A stretch of 64,000 bases of DNA from Geosporobacter subterraneus DSM 17957 (GCF_900142145.1 NZ_FQZV01000008.1:35336-99335), one strand, 5' to 3'. Counted from the stretch's first letter, positions 8,674-17,995 are shown. A program made the numbers and translations. Notes: generated by a model from the letters alone, not told the origin.

Positions 8674-10056
8674 TTAGCACCCTTTATTCGCTGCAGGAGT
8701 ATTGCTTTTTTGCGGGTAAAAAATATTATATAGGATTGGAATCATTGGCAGTGCAATACAAATTGCCATCAGCCCATAACCCTGCATCACTCTTGCAATA
8801 TTGCCTAATACAATTCCCACAGCAGTAAAATCTGCATCTGAAAAAGTTGTATTTGCAAATCCAAGAGATCCCAGAACCGGCATAAGAAATGCTGGTAAGA
8901 AAGTAATCAGAAGTCCATGACCAAAGGCACCTAATATCGCACCTCTTCTACCACCTGTTGCATTTCCGAAAACACCGGCAGTAGCCCCACAGAAGAAATG
9001 AGGAATTACGCCAGGAAGAATTAATGCTAATGAACCACCCATTAATACAAGTATACTTAGTCCGGCTAAGCCCCCGGCAAATGATACTAAAAAGCCTAGC
9101 AGTACAGCATTCTCCGCAAATGGGAACACAATGGGGCAATCCAGGGCTGGTTTTGCGTCAGGAACGATCTTTTCTGAGAAACCTTTAAAGGCCGGAACGA
9201 TTTCAGCAATAAGTAGACGGACCCCTGCCAATACGATATATACGCCCCCTGCAAAGGTTAATGCCTGGATGATTGAAAATAGGAACCAGTTATTGCCGCC
9301 AATCATCGCCGGATCAAAATCAGCGTGGGTTGTTGCGATAAATGTCACGATCATAAAAAATAGGAACATTGTCAATGCAATAGCCACAGATGTATCCCGC
9401 ATAAAGGATAAACGTTTTGGGAATTTAATATCTTCCGTAGATTTTGACTTGTTGCCGAATTTACTGCCCAGCCAAGCAGAGAACACATATCCCAGTGTTC
9501 CAAAATGTGCAAATGCAATAGAATCATCCCCAGTAATCTTTTCCATAGTCTTTTGTGCCAAAGCGGGGAAAAAGACCATTGTAAATCCTAAAACACAGGA
9601 ACCGGAAAGAATAAGCTGCCAGCCTTTAAGTCCGCCTACCGTTAGAACCACTGCAATCAATGCTGCCATATACAATGTGTGATGCCCTGTTAGGAAGATG
9701 TATTTTAATCTAGAGAAGCGGGCAATGATGATATTGGCAAACATTCCAAAAGCCATAATCAATGCAGTTGACGAAGCATAATCATTTAATGCCAGTGATA
9801 CGATTGCTTCATTGTTTGGAACCACCCCTTGCACTCCAAAGGCGAAGTTAAAGAGTTCACCAAAATAGTTCAAAGCTCCAACAAGTATTCCTGCCCCTGA
9901 ACCAATAACAATAAATCCAAGTATTGTCTTAATGGTTCCTTTAATGACGTCCTCGATAGCTTTCCCCTGAGAAATTAATCCAATAAGTGCAATTGCTCCG
10001 ACTAATAATGATGGTGTAGAAAGAATCTGCTGGATGAAGTTTAAGAAATCTCCCAT
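8674..10056 (-). CDS. PTS EIIC component, ascorbate/SgaT (UlaA) type
   Basis: A 460-residue polytopic permease with about 10-11 hydrophobic segments. It carries motifs typical of the UlaA family, such as FTGHHTLYMAALIAVVLTVGG and the C-terminal FGHGLLITFLPAFLMPVLG. It forms the membrane channel and works with the IIB and IIA proteins encoded on either side. No B or A domain is fused to it. A 57-base gap separates it from IIA upstream and a 137-base gap from IIB downstream. Substrate prediction from family alone is L-ascorbate or another sugar acid or pentitol; the transketolase genes downstream argue for a five-carbon compound. Confidence 0.9.
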   Translation of the reverse strand: MGDFLNFIQQILSTPSLLVGAIALIGLISQGKAIEDVIKGTIKTILGFIVIGSGAGILVGALNYFGELFNFAFGVQGVVPNNEAIVSLALNDYASSTALIMAFGMFANIIIARFSRLKYIFLTGHHTLYMAALIAVVLTVGGLKGWQLILSGSCVLGFTMVFFPALAQKTMEKITGDDSIAFAHFGTLGYVFSAWLGSKFGNKSKSTEDIKFPKRLSFMRDTSVAIALTMFLFFMIVTFIATTHADFDPAMIGGNNWFLFSIIQALTFAGGVYIVLAGVRLLIAEIVPAFKGFSEKIVPDAKPALDCPIVFPFAENAVLLGFLVSFAGGLAGLSILVLMGGSLALILPGVIPHFFCGATAGVFGNATGGRRGAILGAFGHGLLITFLPAFLMPVLGSLGFANTTFSDADFTAVGIVLGNIARVMQGYGLMAICIALPMIPILYNIFYPQKSNTPAANKGC

Positions 10057-10113
10057 AAAATAATCTACCTCCTTTTTTTATTTATACACAGCTTTAGGCT
10101 GTGTTCAATAAGA

Positions 10114-10548
10114 TTAGAGTTGAAAAAGACGATAAATCTCTTCTTTATCTTGGGCATCAATTATTTTACTGACATGGGCGTCATTTCCCAGTAATTCTGA
10201 GAGTCTGCCAAGAGCTTCCAGATGAGATTTGCTGTCTGTGGCTGCCAGAGTGATAATCAATCGAACTTCGTATCCATCCTCGGAAAACTTGATGGGATTT
10301 CGTAGAAGAAGAATACCAATCTGCTTTTTAAGAACGCCTTGATCCGGTCTGGCATGGGGCATTGCTATATTTGGTGCAAGCACATAGTAGGGACCATATT
10401 CTTTTGTATTATCTATGATGGCTTGGATATACCTTTCCTCCACATATTCGTTTTCCACCAGGGGCCGTACGGCTGTTTCAATTGCTTCAAGCCAGTCCTT
10501 TACACTGTCAATAATGATTATATTGTCAAGAGATATTAAATCATGCAC
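10114..10548 (-). CDS. PTS EIIA component, mannitol/fructose (UlaC) type
   Basis: A 144-residue PTS_EIIA_2 protein. The active-site histidine lies in IAMPHARPDQGV; this MPHAR signature is conserved in the family. It receives phosphate from HPr and passes it to IIB. It is the first structural gene behind the regulator, whose own C-terminal domain is a related EIIA module. About 150 bases containing a short inverted repeat (10637-10659) separate the two, so the regulator may be transcribed independently. Confidence 0.9.
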   Translation of the reverse strand: MHDLISLDNIIIIDSVKDWLEAIETAVRPLVENEYVEERYIQAIIDNTKEYGPYYVLAPNIAMPHARPDQGVLKKQIGILLLRNPIKFSEDGYEVRLIITLAATDSKSHLEALGRLSELLGNDAHVSKIIDAQDKEEIYRLFQL

Positions 10549-10636
10549 CTTTAGTCCTCCGTTTCATTATTTTCTTCTTTTTGGAAGGACGTTCTATTAC
10601 CTACTATTGTAGATACAGGGTCCTTGTTTGTGAAGA

Positions 10637-10659
10637 ACAATATTTACACCTTATATTGT
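10637..10659. promoter_or_regulatory. Candidate operator between regulator and PTS genes
   Basis: ACAATAT and ATATTGT form a perfect 7-bp inverted repeat separated by 9 bases (TTACACCTT). It lies in the only sizeable gap between the PRD regulator gene and the PTS genes. Binding by the adjacent regulator is an inference. Confidence 0.35.
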
Positions 10660-10698
10660 GCAAAAAAATACTATAGCTGCTTTTGTCGAATATCCGTA

Positions 10699-12762
10699 CT
10701 AGTCTTCATCCAATACAAGATTCTCTTTTTTTATATTCTCTTCTATAAATTTCAATACACAGCCTGGATCCTTCATTGCCAGCAGGTGATTAATATTTTC
10801 TTCCTCAGCAAACAATTCCATCATATCTTTCATCATTCCTAAATGGCTGCTTTTGTCGATAGGTGCCAAAATAAATATGATATGGACAGGTATGTAAAAG
10901 AAAGATACAGGTTCTTTCAAGCATAGAAGGGATAGGCCTAAAGAATTTACCCCATCCTGAGGTAAAGCGTGACCTAAGGCCAACTTAGGAGCAATCACGA
11001 TATAAGGTCCATACTTTTCAATATTTAGAATCATGGCTTCTATATATTGTGGTTCTATCACTTTCTCATCCAGCAGAGGTCTAGAGGCTTCAATGATGGC
11101 TTCTTTCCAGTCCCGAGCAGAATTTTTAAACTGGATACGACTGGGAATCACTACATCCTTTAGCCGTATAGAGGAGGCTGGTCTGGGTATATGAAGAGGA
11201 GCATTTTCAAATGCCCTTAGCAGGTCATTCCTGAGTTTACTGTGGTTTTGGGGATGGACATATTCCTTGACAATTCTAAAAATTCTTTCCAATGTGATAT
11301 TATTATGGATATTTGTGGATATTTTCTGGGCTACCCTAGAAAGAATACGAATCCTGTCTTCTTCCGATATTACTGGACTTACTCTTATGACCGGAATTGG
11401 AGCCTTCATATCTACAGTTGTAATAATAAAATCGCTTTTTGGGCAGTAGCTCTCGACCTCTTTTACCGGAACCATCGCACTGATTTCAATATCCGGATGC
11501 AGACTCTCAATCTCTCCCCTCAACATGTTGGCTGTAGAGATGCCATTAGGACATACAATCAGTACCCTGCACTTTGAACTGCCGTAGTTTCTTTTATTGA
11601 GGAATCCCCCAAAATGCATCGTAATATAAGCCACTTCACTTTCCGGAATCGGTACTCCCAAAGTCTGCCGTAAACCCTTACAAACCTTTCGGGTAATATC
11701 AAACAGGTCCGGATAGCTAGATTGAATTTCGCTCATTAATGGATTTCCTATTTGTATTCCATATCGATACCGATATATTGACATATTTAAATGCTGTGCC
11801 AGAAGATTTACCAGTTGATCACTATCTTCAAACACTACGCAGGCTAACCTTTGAAAATCAAGCACAAGATTCCTGGCTAAATTAATGGTATCGATCGATT
11901 GGGGCTTAACCGTTGGTACTTGAACCCTTGATCCTAATAAATGTATTGCAACATATATTCTCTCCTGCAGCGATAATTCACTTAAAAATTGGCTAACTAC
12001 TTGAAATTCTCTGGTTGAAGATACTTCTTCTATTCCGATTTCGTCGAATTCAATACAGTCATCTCGATTGGAAATGACAAAAACCAATGTGGCTAGTGAT
12101 AAAAGCATTCCCTCCACATAGGCTGTACCCAGCTCTGATTCGATGGTTTTTAACTTTGTCAGATACTCATTGACCTGTATCTCATCATAAAATGGCAGAT
12201 ATCTCATATTGGAAATATGTTTATTGGTGATTAAATCAATTAGCGGTTGAAAATAGTATAAGAACAGCGCTCTTTGTTTAATGAGCGGGCCCTCAATTTT
12301 ATAACCTACATGAGGCTCAAATAGTAATTGCAGCCTATATCGTTCCAGTTTCTTTCGAACATCTTTCAAGTCATTAAAAGCAGTATTTCGGCTTATATCA
12401 CATATTTGACATAATTGCTCGATGTAGATAGGCTTTGAAGAACCCAATAAAGAACATATCATCAATCCTGTTCTTTCTCTTGGTGATAAAGTGTAAAAAT
12501 GTGATTGATGGGTATCGCTGATTAACCCTCTTATTTTTTGACGGGTAATGGAAGTAAGGTATATTCCCCTATTTCTCTCAATTTGGATCTCGGTAACACG
12601 CTGCATATTTAACCAATCATTAATCTTGTTAAGATCATAATATACACTTCTTTTAGAGATATTTAAGATTTTCCCGATCTCTTGTACGGAAATATAATCT
12701 TCACGGCTGATCAATAATTCTAGAATCGTTTTGCACCTGGTATCTAACTGCCATTGCATCAA
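10699..12762 (-). CDS. PRD-containing PTS regulator (BglG/MtlR-type activator) with EIIA domain
   Basis: 687 residues. The N-terminus carries two winged-helix HTH domains (SREDYISVQEIGKILNISKRSVYYDLNKI and SKPIYIEQLCQICDISRNTAFNDLKDV). Next come PRD domains (first near residues 185-290, second near 300-400, including YITMHFGGFLNK), an EIIB-like module (CRVLIVCPNGISTANMLRGEI with the key Cys) and a C-terminal EIIA domain (LALGHALPQDGV in place of the usual MPHAR). Known family behaviour: phosphorylation of PRD and EII modules reports PTS flux and switches a DNA-binding activator. It heads the operon and is the natural regulator of the PTS/transketolase genes. Because DNA-binding HTHs are present rather than a CAT RNA-binding domain, it is a transcription activator and not an antiterminator. 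Confidence 0.88.
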   Translation of the reverse strand: MMQWQLDTRCKTILELLISREDYISVQEIGKILNISKRSVYYDLNKINDWLNMQRVTEIQIERNRGIYLTSITRQKIRGLISDTHQSHFYTLSPRERTGLMICSLLGSSKPIYIEQLCQICDISRNTAFNDLKDVRKKLERYRLQLLFEPHVGYKIEGPLIKQRALFLYYFQPLIDLITNKHISNMRYLPFYDEIQVNEYLTKLKTIESELGTAYVEGMLLSLATLVFVISNRDDCIEFDEIGIEEVSSTREFQVVSQFLSELSLQERIYVAIHLLGSRVQVPTVKPQSIDTINLARNLVLDFQRLACVVFEDSDQLVNLLAQHLNMSIYRYRYGIQIGNPLMSEIQSSYPDLFDITRKVCKGLRQTLGVPIPESEVAYITMHFGGFLNKRNYGSSKCRVLIVCPNGISTANMLRGEIESLHPDIEISAMVPVKEVESYCPKSDFIITTVDMKAPIPVIRVSPVISEEDRIRILSRVAQKISTNIHNNITLERIFRIVKEYVHPQNHSKLRNDLLRAFENAPLHIPRPASSIRLKDVVIPSRIQFKNSARDWKEAIIEASRPLLDEKVIEPQYIEAMILNIEKYGPYIVIAPKLALGHALPQDGVNSLGLSLLCLKEPVSFFYIPVHIIFILAPIDKSSHLGMMKDMMELFAEEENINHLLAMKDPGCVLKFIEENIKKENLVLDED

Positions 12763-12864
12763 GCCAATCCCCCCTTACCTTTATTCTACCAAAAGGAAAA
12801 ATGATTCGTTAGCGTAATATTTGTACATTCATCGTGCAAAACTTAGACTGTACTTTTATATAAA

Positions 12865-12901
12865 CCAAAGAACAGCTAGAATCAATCTAGCTGTTCTTTG
12901 G
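12865..12901 (-). terminator. Terminator overlapping the 3' end of the DUF4855 gene
   Basis: CCAAAGAACAGCTAG and CTAGCTGTTCTTTGG form a 15-bp perfect stem with loop AATCAAT. The last five codons and the stop of the DUF4855 gene lie inside one arm. Confidence 0.75.
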
Positions 12902-14437
12902 TTTATAGTTCCCCTTTATCCAGAGGTATACATCATCATATATTTTTCGCACCGGTGCAATATTGCTCTTATATGCGTTTAACAGAGATTTTGCACCCAT
13001 ATAGTAGGCCTTGGTTGTCTTTTCATCCAAGCCTAATTCGGAAGCGGCGTCCAGCTGTTGATAGAAAAGATCATAATAGAAGCGATTGGTTAATGCTTTA
13101 TCATCAATTTCCAGTTCAACACCCAAATGATGTTTTCTCGCCAGAGCTGCCACATTGTCCATTCTCTCTTTGGGTGGATCTTCCTTGGCATAGAAATTGG
13201 GCTGTAATATCACATAGTCAAAACCGTAATCCTGCCATTTCTCATATCCTTTTGAGCCAAAGAAAGGGATCCAATAAAGCTTATGTCCCTTAGCGTGCAC
13301 AAGCTCTGCTGCATACCGTACAAGCTTCTCTTCATCAGGAATTGTAGTGTCCATAGTTTCTTTATACCAGTAAATACCTGCTAAATCAATCCCTTCATAT
13401 TTAGCGGTTTCCCATGCAGCCATTAACTGGTTCAGATAGTTTTCAATTGCGTTTTGACGATTTGTTAAAGCTGCTTTACTACCTATGGTTTCAGCGTTGA
13501 AAGACACGTTTTCTGCAAAGACCTCTTGCTTTGCTTCCGGATAGGGAATGGTCAATATTACTTTTGGTCTTATATTTAGATCAGAATAGGTATTTTGCAT
13601 TTGCCGGCTTACTTGATTCAGAGCATCCAGCTGCTCTCCCTCTTTAAACAAACTCTTTAAATAATCCTCCCACGCTGCCTGGGTGCTTTTCATCTCTGGA
13701 AAAGGCAGGAATAAGAAGGTATCAAATAAACGGTCCTTCACCTTTCTGTTTGAATCCATATAACTAACTAGAGGTAAAAAATCGTCCTTTTTCCAAAGAC
13801 CTAAATCCCCGTGTCCTGTAGTGTAAATTAATAGAATATCATCTATTGCCGGTATTTTTAGGTACTGATCGGATGCACCTTTAAACCGGTCTCCCTGGGC
13901 AAGGATGGCAGGTCTCTCAATTGTCGTATTTCTCACGTCTTCCTTGATGGTTAAGTGCCTTGCGAAAACCCAGACATCTACCGGAAAGCTTAATTTAACA
14001 TAACGGGCTTCCATCGGTCTGAAGCTTAGCAACAGCTTACGGTTTTGCACTGTTGTATCCGATGCTGAAACCAAATGTCCCACCCGCCCTAAGTAACTCC
14101 AGTGTTCTCCGTCTATAGATATGGAAGCCTCTAAAAACTTAGGCAGTAGGATTCCTGAGCCTTTATTCTGTTGAAACTCCATGGAAATCTCACCGATCGG
14201 TTTTCGTTCTCCCAGATCAACGGTAATATCGCGTCCCTCCTGGCGAAAAAAACCAACCCAGGCTTCACTTTTGGACAGCAGCCCCTCTACAGCCCCAGGA
14301 TAAGATTTGTATTCCATCCGCTGAAACCCTGCATCCGGTGCATGCTGTTCAACCTTATAACTGACAGTTTCTCCATGACTTGTTATGGGCAGTAGTAATA
14401 AAATGAAAACTACAAACAGTATCTTATGTTTTAGCAT
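12887..14437 (-). CDS. Secreted DUF4855 protein with discoidin-like domain
   Basis: 516 residues with a signal peptide (KHKILFVVFILLLLPITSHG). Residues ~25-165 resemble an F5/8 (discoidin) carbohydrate-binding domain (VGFFRQEGRDITVDLGERKPIGEISMEF...ARYVKLSFP). The rest is DUF4855, a TIM-barrel-like family recognisable by LAGIYWYKE, LYWIPFFGSKGYEKWQDYGFDYVILQPNFY and LGVELEIDDK. Members are extracellular proteins of Firmicutes and are probably glycan-active, but I know of no proven reaction. It is immediately downstream (12 bases) of the SLH protein gene, so both are probably co-expressed envelope proteins; a wall- or S-layer-associated glycosidase is an inference. Confidence 0.82.
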   Translation of the reverse strand: MLKHKILFVVFILLLLPITSHGETVSYKVEQHAPDAGFQRMEYKSYPGAVEGLLSKSEAWVGFFRQEGRDITVDLGERKPIGEISMEFQQNKGSGILLPKFLEASISIDGEHWSYLGRVGHLVSASDTTVQNRKLLLSFRPMEARYVKLSFPVDVWVFARHLTIKEDVRNTTIERPAILAQGDRFKGASDQYLKIPAIDDILLIYTTGHGDLGLWKKDDFLPLVSYMDSNRKVKDRLFDTFLFLPFPEMKSTQAAWEDYLKSLFKEGEQLDALNQVSRQMQNTYSDLNIRPKVILTIPYPEAKQEVFAENVSFNAETIGSKAALTNRQNAIENYLNQLMAAWETAKYEGIDLAGIYWYKETMDTTIPDEEKLVRYAAELVHAKGHKLYWIPFFGSKGYEKWQDYGFDYVILQPNFYAKEDPPKERMDNVAALARKHHLGVELEIDDKALTNRFYYDLFYQQLDAASELGLDEKTTKAYYMGAKSLLNAYKSNIAPVRKIYDDVYLWIKGNYKPKNS

Positions 14438-14449
14438 TTGCTGATCCCC

Positions 14450-15310
14450 CTATTGTTTGACTGTAACTACAACCTCATGGTAACGGCTGCCAAGATTTAC
14501 AGTAATCTGTGCTTTTCCTGGTTTTATTGCTTTAAATATGCCATTTTCAGAGATTGTGCCAATTTCGGGGTTATCTATTCCAAACACAGGTGTATAAGCT
14601 ATAAGTTCTTTTTGGCTCAATACCTGGATTTCTTTTTGTTCTCCCACCTTTATCTCTATAACCTTTGGAGAAACACCCCAAAAATAGTCACCTGCTAAAT
14701 TTCCCCTCTCTAAAAGTTTGTTTGCAATTACCGCGGCTTCCGCCCGGGTAAGAAGATTTTGAGGCATAAACATGTTTCCTTTTCCGGTCATGAAGTTTTG
14801 ATCCGTTACAAATGCTACAGCAGCCTTTGCATAAGATGAAATCTTCGCCCCATCTTCATAGGCAATCCTCTTCGTATCTATATCGCCATTATTGGTAAAA
14901 GCCTGATATAGAATAACTGCTGCATCCTGACGTATCACAGGACGGTCACCCCAAAATTTGGACTCCCCTCTGCCAGCTAGAATCCCCAGTTGAACCAGAG
15001 CTTCCACATATCCAGACTCTGACTGTGATACATCTAAATCTACGAAGGTAGGCTTTTCAGGAAACACCGGCTGAATACCCAACACCTTTGCAATGACTAC
15101 CGCAAAATGCTTTCGCTTCATTTCCTGATCTGGAGCGAATCGGTCGTTTGAAACGCCTTTCATAATTCCTTTGTTATAAAGATTGATAATGGAAGTCTTT
15201 GCAAAGGATGCCCCAATATCATTAAATTCAGGGCCTTTTGCAAAAACAGTGTTTGAACTGGTCAGTACTGTAAAAGCCAGGCATCCGGCTAGCCATTTGG
15301 ATTTTTTCAA
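14450..15310 (-). CDS. S-layer homology (SLH) protein with C-terminal Ig-like (BIG2-type) domain
   Basis: 286 residues. A signal peptide (KKSKWLAGCLAFTVLTSSNTVFAKG) is followed by three SLH modules at about residues 27-210. Signs are FNDIG..FAKTSIINLYNKGIMKGVSNDRFAPDQEMKRKHFAVVIAKVLG and FMPQNLLTRAEAAVIANKLL. Residues ~215-285 resemble a bacterial Ig-like 2 domain (EIKVGEQKEIQVL...GTISENGIFKAIKPGKAQITV). SLH modules anchor proteins to pyruvylated secondary wall polymers (family knowledge). It is the first gene of a two-gene unit with the DUF4855 protein. Confidence 0.9.
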   Translation of the reverse strand: MKKSKWLAGCLAFTVLTSSNTVFAKGPEFNDIGASFAKTSIINLYNKGIMKGVSNDRFAPDQEMKRKHFAVVIAKVLGIQPVFPEKPTFVDLDVSQSESGYVEALVQLGILAGRGESKFWGDRPVIRQDAAVILYQAFTNNGDIDTKRIAYEDGAKISSYAKAAVAFVTDQNFMTGKGNMFMPQNLLTRAEAAVIANKLLERGNLAGDYFWGVSPKVIEIKVGEQKEIQVLSQKELIAYTPVFGIDNPEIGTISENGIFKAIKPGKAQITVNLGSRYHEVVVTVKQ

Positions 15311-15731
15311 AGGTAGAACCTCCTTATAGCATATCAGGTTATTTTATCTATTTTGGGTAATTTGTGCATACTTTTATAGATTTCGACAGGGCTCCATGTA
15401 TCCCTTTGAAAAAAGGTAGAATTTTTTTTGTAAATAATGGTATTTTGCAGATTACTCCTAAAAGCTATTGCTATTCTCTATCATTTTTATTTTGTATATT
15501 TTTTATTACTATGTTACTACTGAGATTACAATTGCTGTGGCGGATGATATTAAGATCCTTAGCCAGTCTTTTCGTTCTGGCTGCTTTTGTTTGTCTATAA
15601 CCCAGTTTGCAAATAATTTTGAGTTTCAGCTGGTTCTTCTATCCATTGTGTAAGTATATGTATTGTTTTTTTCCGGCATGCTATAATATACTATGCAATT
15701 CATCATAAGTATCTTAGGAAGGATCATTTCT
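15311..15731. other. Non-coding spacer between divergent SLH gene and proC
   Basis: This AT-rich stretch of about 420 bases holds no gene I would support. The only structure is a small stem (AGCCAG/CTGGCT, 15561-15582) followed by GCTTTTGTTT, which could be a weak terminator on the plus strand. TATAAT-like sequence at ~15683 and AGGAAGG before proC mark the proC expression signals. Confidence 0.5.
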
Positions 15732-16541
15732 ATGGACAAAAAAATTGGTTTTATTGGCTGTGGCAATATGGCAATGGCAATGATTCAAGGAATAATAAAA
15801 TCTAAACAGATCAAGCCAAATCAGATTTATGCATCTAACCCGTCAATGGGAAATCTTGAAAAAGCAAAGAAGTTACATAATATCCATATTACCCAGGATA
15901 ATCGGCTTGTAGCAGAAATATGTGATGTTGTCTTTCTATCGGTTCAGCCCCATCTATATGCAGCTATTATTGGAGAAATTAAGGATGTTGTAAAATCTGA
16001 TGCAATTATCATTCTAGTCGCTGCAGGGCAAACCCTTGACCAAAATATCAAACGTTTTGGCCGAGACATCAAAATGGTTAAAGCCATGCCCAATACGCCA
16101 TCGCTAATAGGTGAGGGCATGACATCGCTCAGTATAAATCCATTTGTTACTGAGAAGGAAAAAGAAGAGATTAAAGCTCTCTTAGAGAGCTTTGGTAGAG
16201 TGGAGTTGATCGAAGAGAATTTAATGGATGCTGCCAGTGCCGTAGGCGGCTCCTCTCCTGCCTTTGTATACCTGTTTATTGAGGCACTGGCAGACAGTGC
16301 TGTGATGCATGGAATGTCCAGAAAGCAAGCCTATGTTTTTGCAGCGCAATCTGTGTTGGGTGCAGCAAAAATGGTACTTGAAACAGATACTCATCCAGGA
16401 GAATTAAAGGATATGGTATGCTCCCCAGGCGGTTCAACCATCGAAGGAATTGCCAGTCTTGAAGAAAATGGCCTGCGGGCTGCTGTTATTAAAGCTGTTA
16501 ACAGATGTGTAGAAAAGACGAAGAGCATCAGTAAATTATAG
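15732..16541 (+). CDS. proC: Pyrroline-5-carboxylate reductase
   Basis: 269 residues. It catalyses the last step of proline synthesis, NAD(P)H reduction of pyrroline-5-carboxylate. The Rossmann motif GFIGCGNMAMAMI is at the N-terminus. KAMPNTPSLIGEGMT and the C-terminal dimerisation helix region AVGGSSPAFVYLFIEALADSAV and VCSPGGSTIEGIASLE are hallmark P5CR signatures. The start MDKKIG was chosen over an upstream MQFIIS because AGGAAGG lies 10-12 bases before it and the family starts here. It stands alone, with no proA/proB nearby, and ends at a strong terminator. Confidence 0.95.
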   Translation: MDKKIGFIGCGNMAMAMIQGIIKSKQIKPNQIYASNPSMGNLEKAKKLHNIHITQDNRLVAEICDVVFLSVQPHLYAAIIGEIKDVVKSDAIIILVAAGQTLDQNIKRFGRDIKMVKAMPNTPSLIGEGMTSLSINPFVTEKEKEEIKALLESFGRVELIEENLMDAASAVGGSSPAFVYLFIEALADSAVMHGMSRKQAYVFAAQSVLGAAKMVLETDTHPGELKDMVCSPGGSTIEGIASLEENGLRAAVIKAVNRCVEKTKSISKL

Positions 16542-16558
16542 TCAAATGCTTAAAAATA

Positions 16559-16592
16559 AAAAGGGCAAGCACAAATTCCCTGCTTGCCCTTT
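16559..16592. terminator. Bidirectional terminator between proC and tipA-like gene
   Basis: A 12-bp stem AAAGGGCAAGCA/TGCTTGCCCTTT with a 9-base loop. It serves proC and the convergent MerR-type gene. Confidence 0.85.
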
Positions 16593-16607
16593 GCAATCAA
16601 TCCCATT

Positions 16608-17372
16608 TTACCCCTTCATCCCTGTATAAACCAGTACTGCATCTCTCAGGAACTTTGCCATTCCAGGCTGCTTTTTATCATAAAAAGCCGTAAATCTTTC
16701 ATCGTCTACATACATCTGAGCCACTCCCGCATGGGCTTCCTTCGTGTATTGATCCCAATAAAAGCTTAACCACTGGCGATGTAAATCCGCTGCCTTCTGG
16801 GCCAGTTCGCCTGCAGGATCTCCCGTTTGGAATGCTTCATACAGGGTTTCGAGTACTTTTTCTCCCAGTTTCGTTATCTCTTCATATTCTTCCTGGGTCA
16901 TATTTTTTAACTTATTATTGGATCGATTGACCGCTTCGTCTCCGTATTTCTCACGAACTTCTTTGCCATATTTCTTTTCATTGTCTTCAACTAATGTTTT
17001 CTTGAATCCTTCGAACTTTTCTTTATCTTTCATTAGAATACCCCTTTCTTTAGACGCAATTGTTTTTTCTACATTTGCAATCAGCAAATCTAACTGTGCC
17101 CTCTTTTCGATAAGTTTCTCCCGATGTTCTGCTAAAGCTTTTCCCTCGTCAAAATCAGGAGCTGTCATTAGGTCTTTAATGCTTTCTAAGTTTACGCCCA
17201 GTTCTTTATAAAACAGTATTTGCTGCAGCTGATCAATCTCTTTTTGTCCGTAAATCCGATATCCTGACGAGCTGATTCTTGCCGGCTTAAGAAGTCCAAT
17301 CTCGTCATAATACCTTAAGGTTCGTGTACTGATACCTGCAATTTGGGCCAACTTTTGTACTGTATATTCCAT
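16608..17372 (-). CDS. MerR-family regulator with TipAS-type domain
   Basis: 254 residues. The N-terminal MerR winged helix (YTVQKLAQIAGISTRTLRYYDEIGLLKPARISSSGYRIYG) leads into a coiled-coil dimerisation helix (~75-125). The C-terminal half (RQWLSFYWDQYTKEAHAGVAQMYVDDERFTAFYDKKQPGMAKFLRDAVLVY) is the TipAS antibiotic-recognition fold. TipA-like proteins bind thiopeptides or other amphipathic drugs and activate their own and efflux promoters. AGGAGGTGA 4 bases before MEYTV fixes the start; a longer frame upstream is unlikely. No efflux gene is adjacent, so the target is unknown. Confidence 0.88.
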   Translation of the reverse strand: MEYTVQKLAQIAGISTRTLRYYDEIGLLKPARISSSGYRIYGQKEIDQLQQILFYKELGVNLESIKDLMTAPDFDEGKALAEHREKLIEKRAQLDLLIANVEKTIASKERGILMKDKEKFEGFKKTLVEDNEKKYGKEVREKYGDEAVNRSNNKLKNMTQEEYEEITKLGEKVLETLYEAFQTGDPAGELAQKAADLHRQWLSFYWDQYTKEAHAGVAQMYVDDERFTAFYDKKQPGMAKFLRDAVLVYTGMKG

Positions 17373-17515
17373 GTTCTCACCTCCTGATAATATAAGCATA
17401 CACCTTTACGCTGCGTCAAAGTCAACGGGTAATTGAATTTTTTTTATGATTCTATAATATACACTTACCTAGTTTTTTATTGTATGACATTTTTATCACA
17501 TCCGTTCAATAAGAA

Positions 17516-17538
17516 AGCATCTGTTTTTCACAGATGCT
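17516..17538 (-). terminator. Weak hairpin downstream of the VOC gene
   Basis: AGCATCTG/CAGATGCT with a 7-base loop, followed on the minus strand by TTTCTTATT. It is a possible terminator for the VOC gene about 95 bases upstream. The remaining bases between 17373 and 17632 show nothing else. Confidence 0.4.
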
Positions 17539-17632
17539 GAATAATTTTGCTAAAACAAGAGGTTTGAATGCTTAATTATCCTTCCGTAGTTCCATAAGCT
17601 TCTCGGCGCTTTCATTACTCTCTTATGTATAT

Positions 17633-17995
17633 TTATCGATTCTCTACAAATTGAATTTTTAATCCATTTGGATCTTTAACATAAAAGAATTTTACATGGG
17701 GATTCGGTTCAAAAGGCCCACTATGTATGTCGATTCCTTTCTCTTTTAAGAAGGTCATCATTTCTTCTACGGAGTTTGTTTCAAAACCAAGGGAAATATC
17801 CTGCCCAAAGGTTGATTCTTTACTGTTCTCATTATAGATTAATTCAACCTCGGTTTCTCCCTCTCCCAGAAAACAAATTTCTACCCCTGGTCCTGCTCCA
17901 AACCTTCTTTTTATCGGAAGACCGACAATTTCCTGATAAAATCTTAAAGATTCCTCCATATTTTTAACCATTACTGTAACCCAACAAAATTTCAT
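17633..17995 (-). CDS. VOC (glyoxalase/bleomycin-resistance fold) protein
   Basis: A 120-residue protein of two beta-alpha-beta-beta-beta modules. It has the usual opening FCWVTVMVKNMEESLRFYQEIVGLPIKRRF and the closing FYVKDPNGLKIQFVENR with the C-terminal metal-ligand Glu region. The superfamily includes glyoxalase I, dioxygenases and drug-binding proteins; the exact role cannot be set. It is a single gene with no obvious partner, about 40 bases from the start of a MITE insertion in its upstream region, which may have displaced its promoter. Confidence 0.8.
   Translation of the reverse strand: MKFCWVTVMVKNMEESLRFYQEIVGLPIKRRFGAGPGVEICFLGEGETEVELIYNENSKESTFGQDISLGFETNSVEEMMTFLKEKGIDIHSGPFEPNPHVKFFYVKDPNGLKIQFVENR

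Noticed and set aside
15364..15600. A 78-residue plus-strand frame with a hydrophobic centre, upstream of proC
   Set aside because: No ribosome site and low-complexity hydrophobic composition expected of AT-rich spacer DNA.
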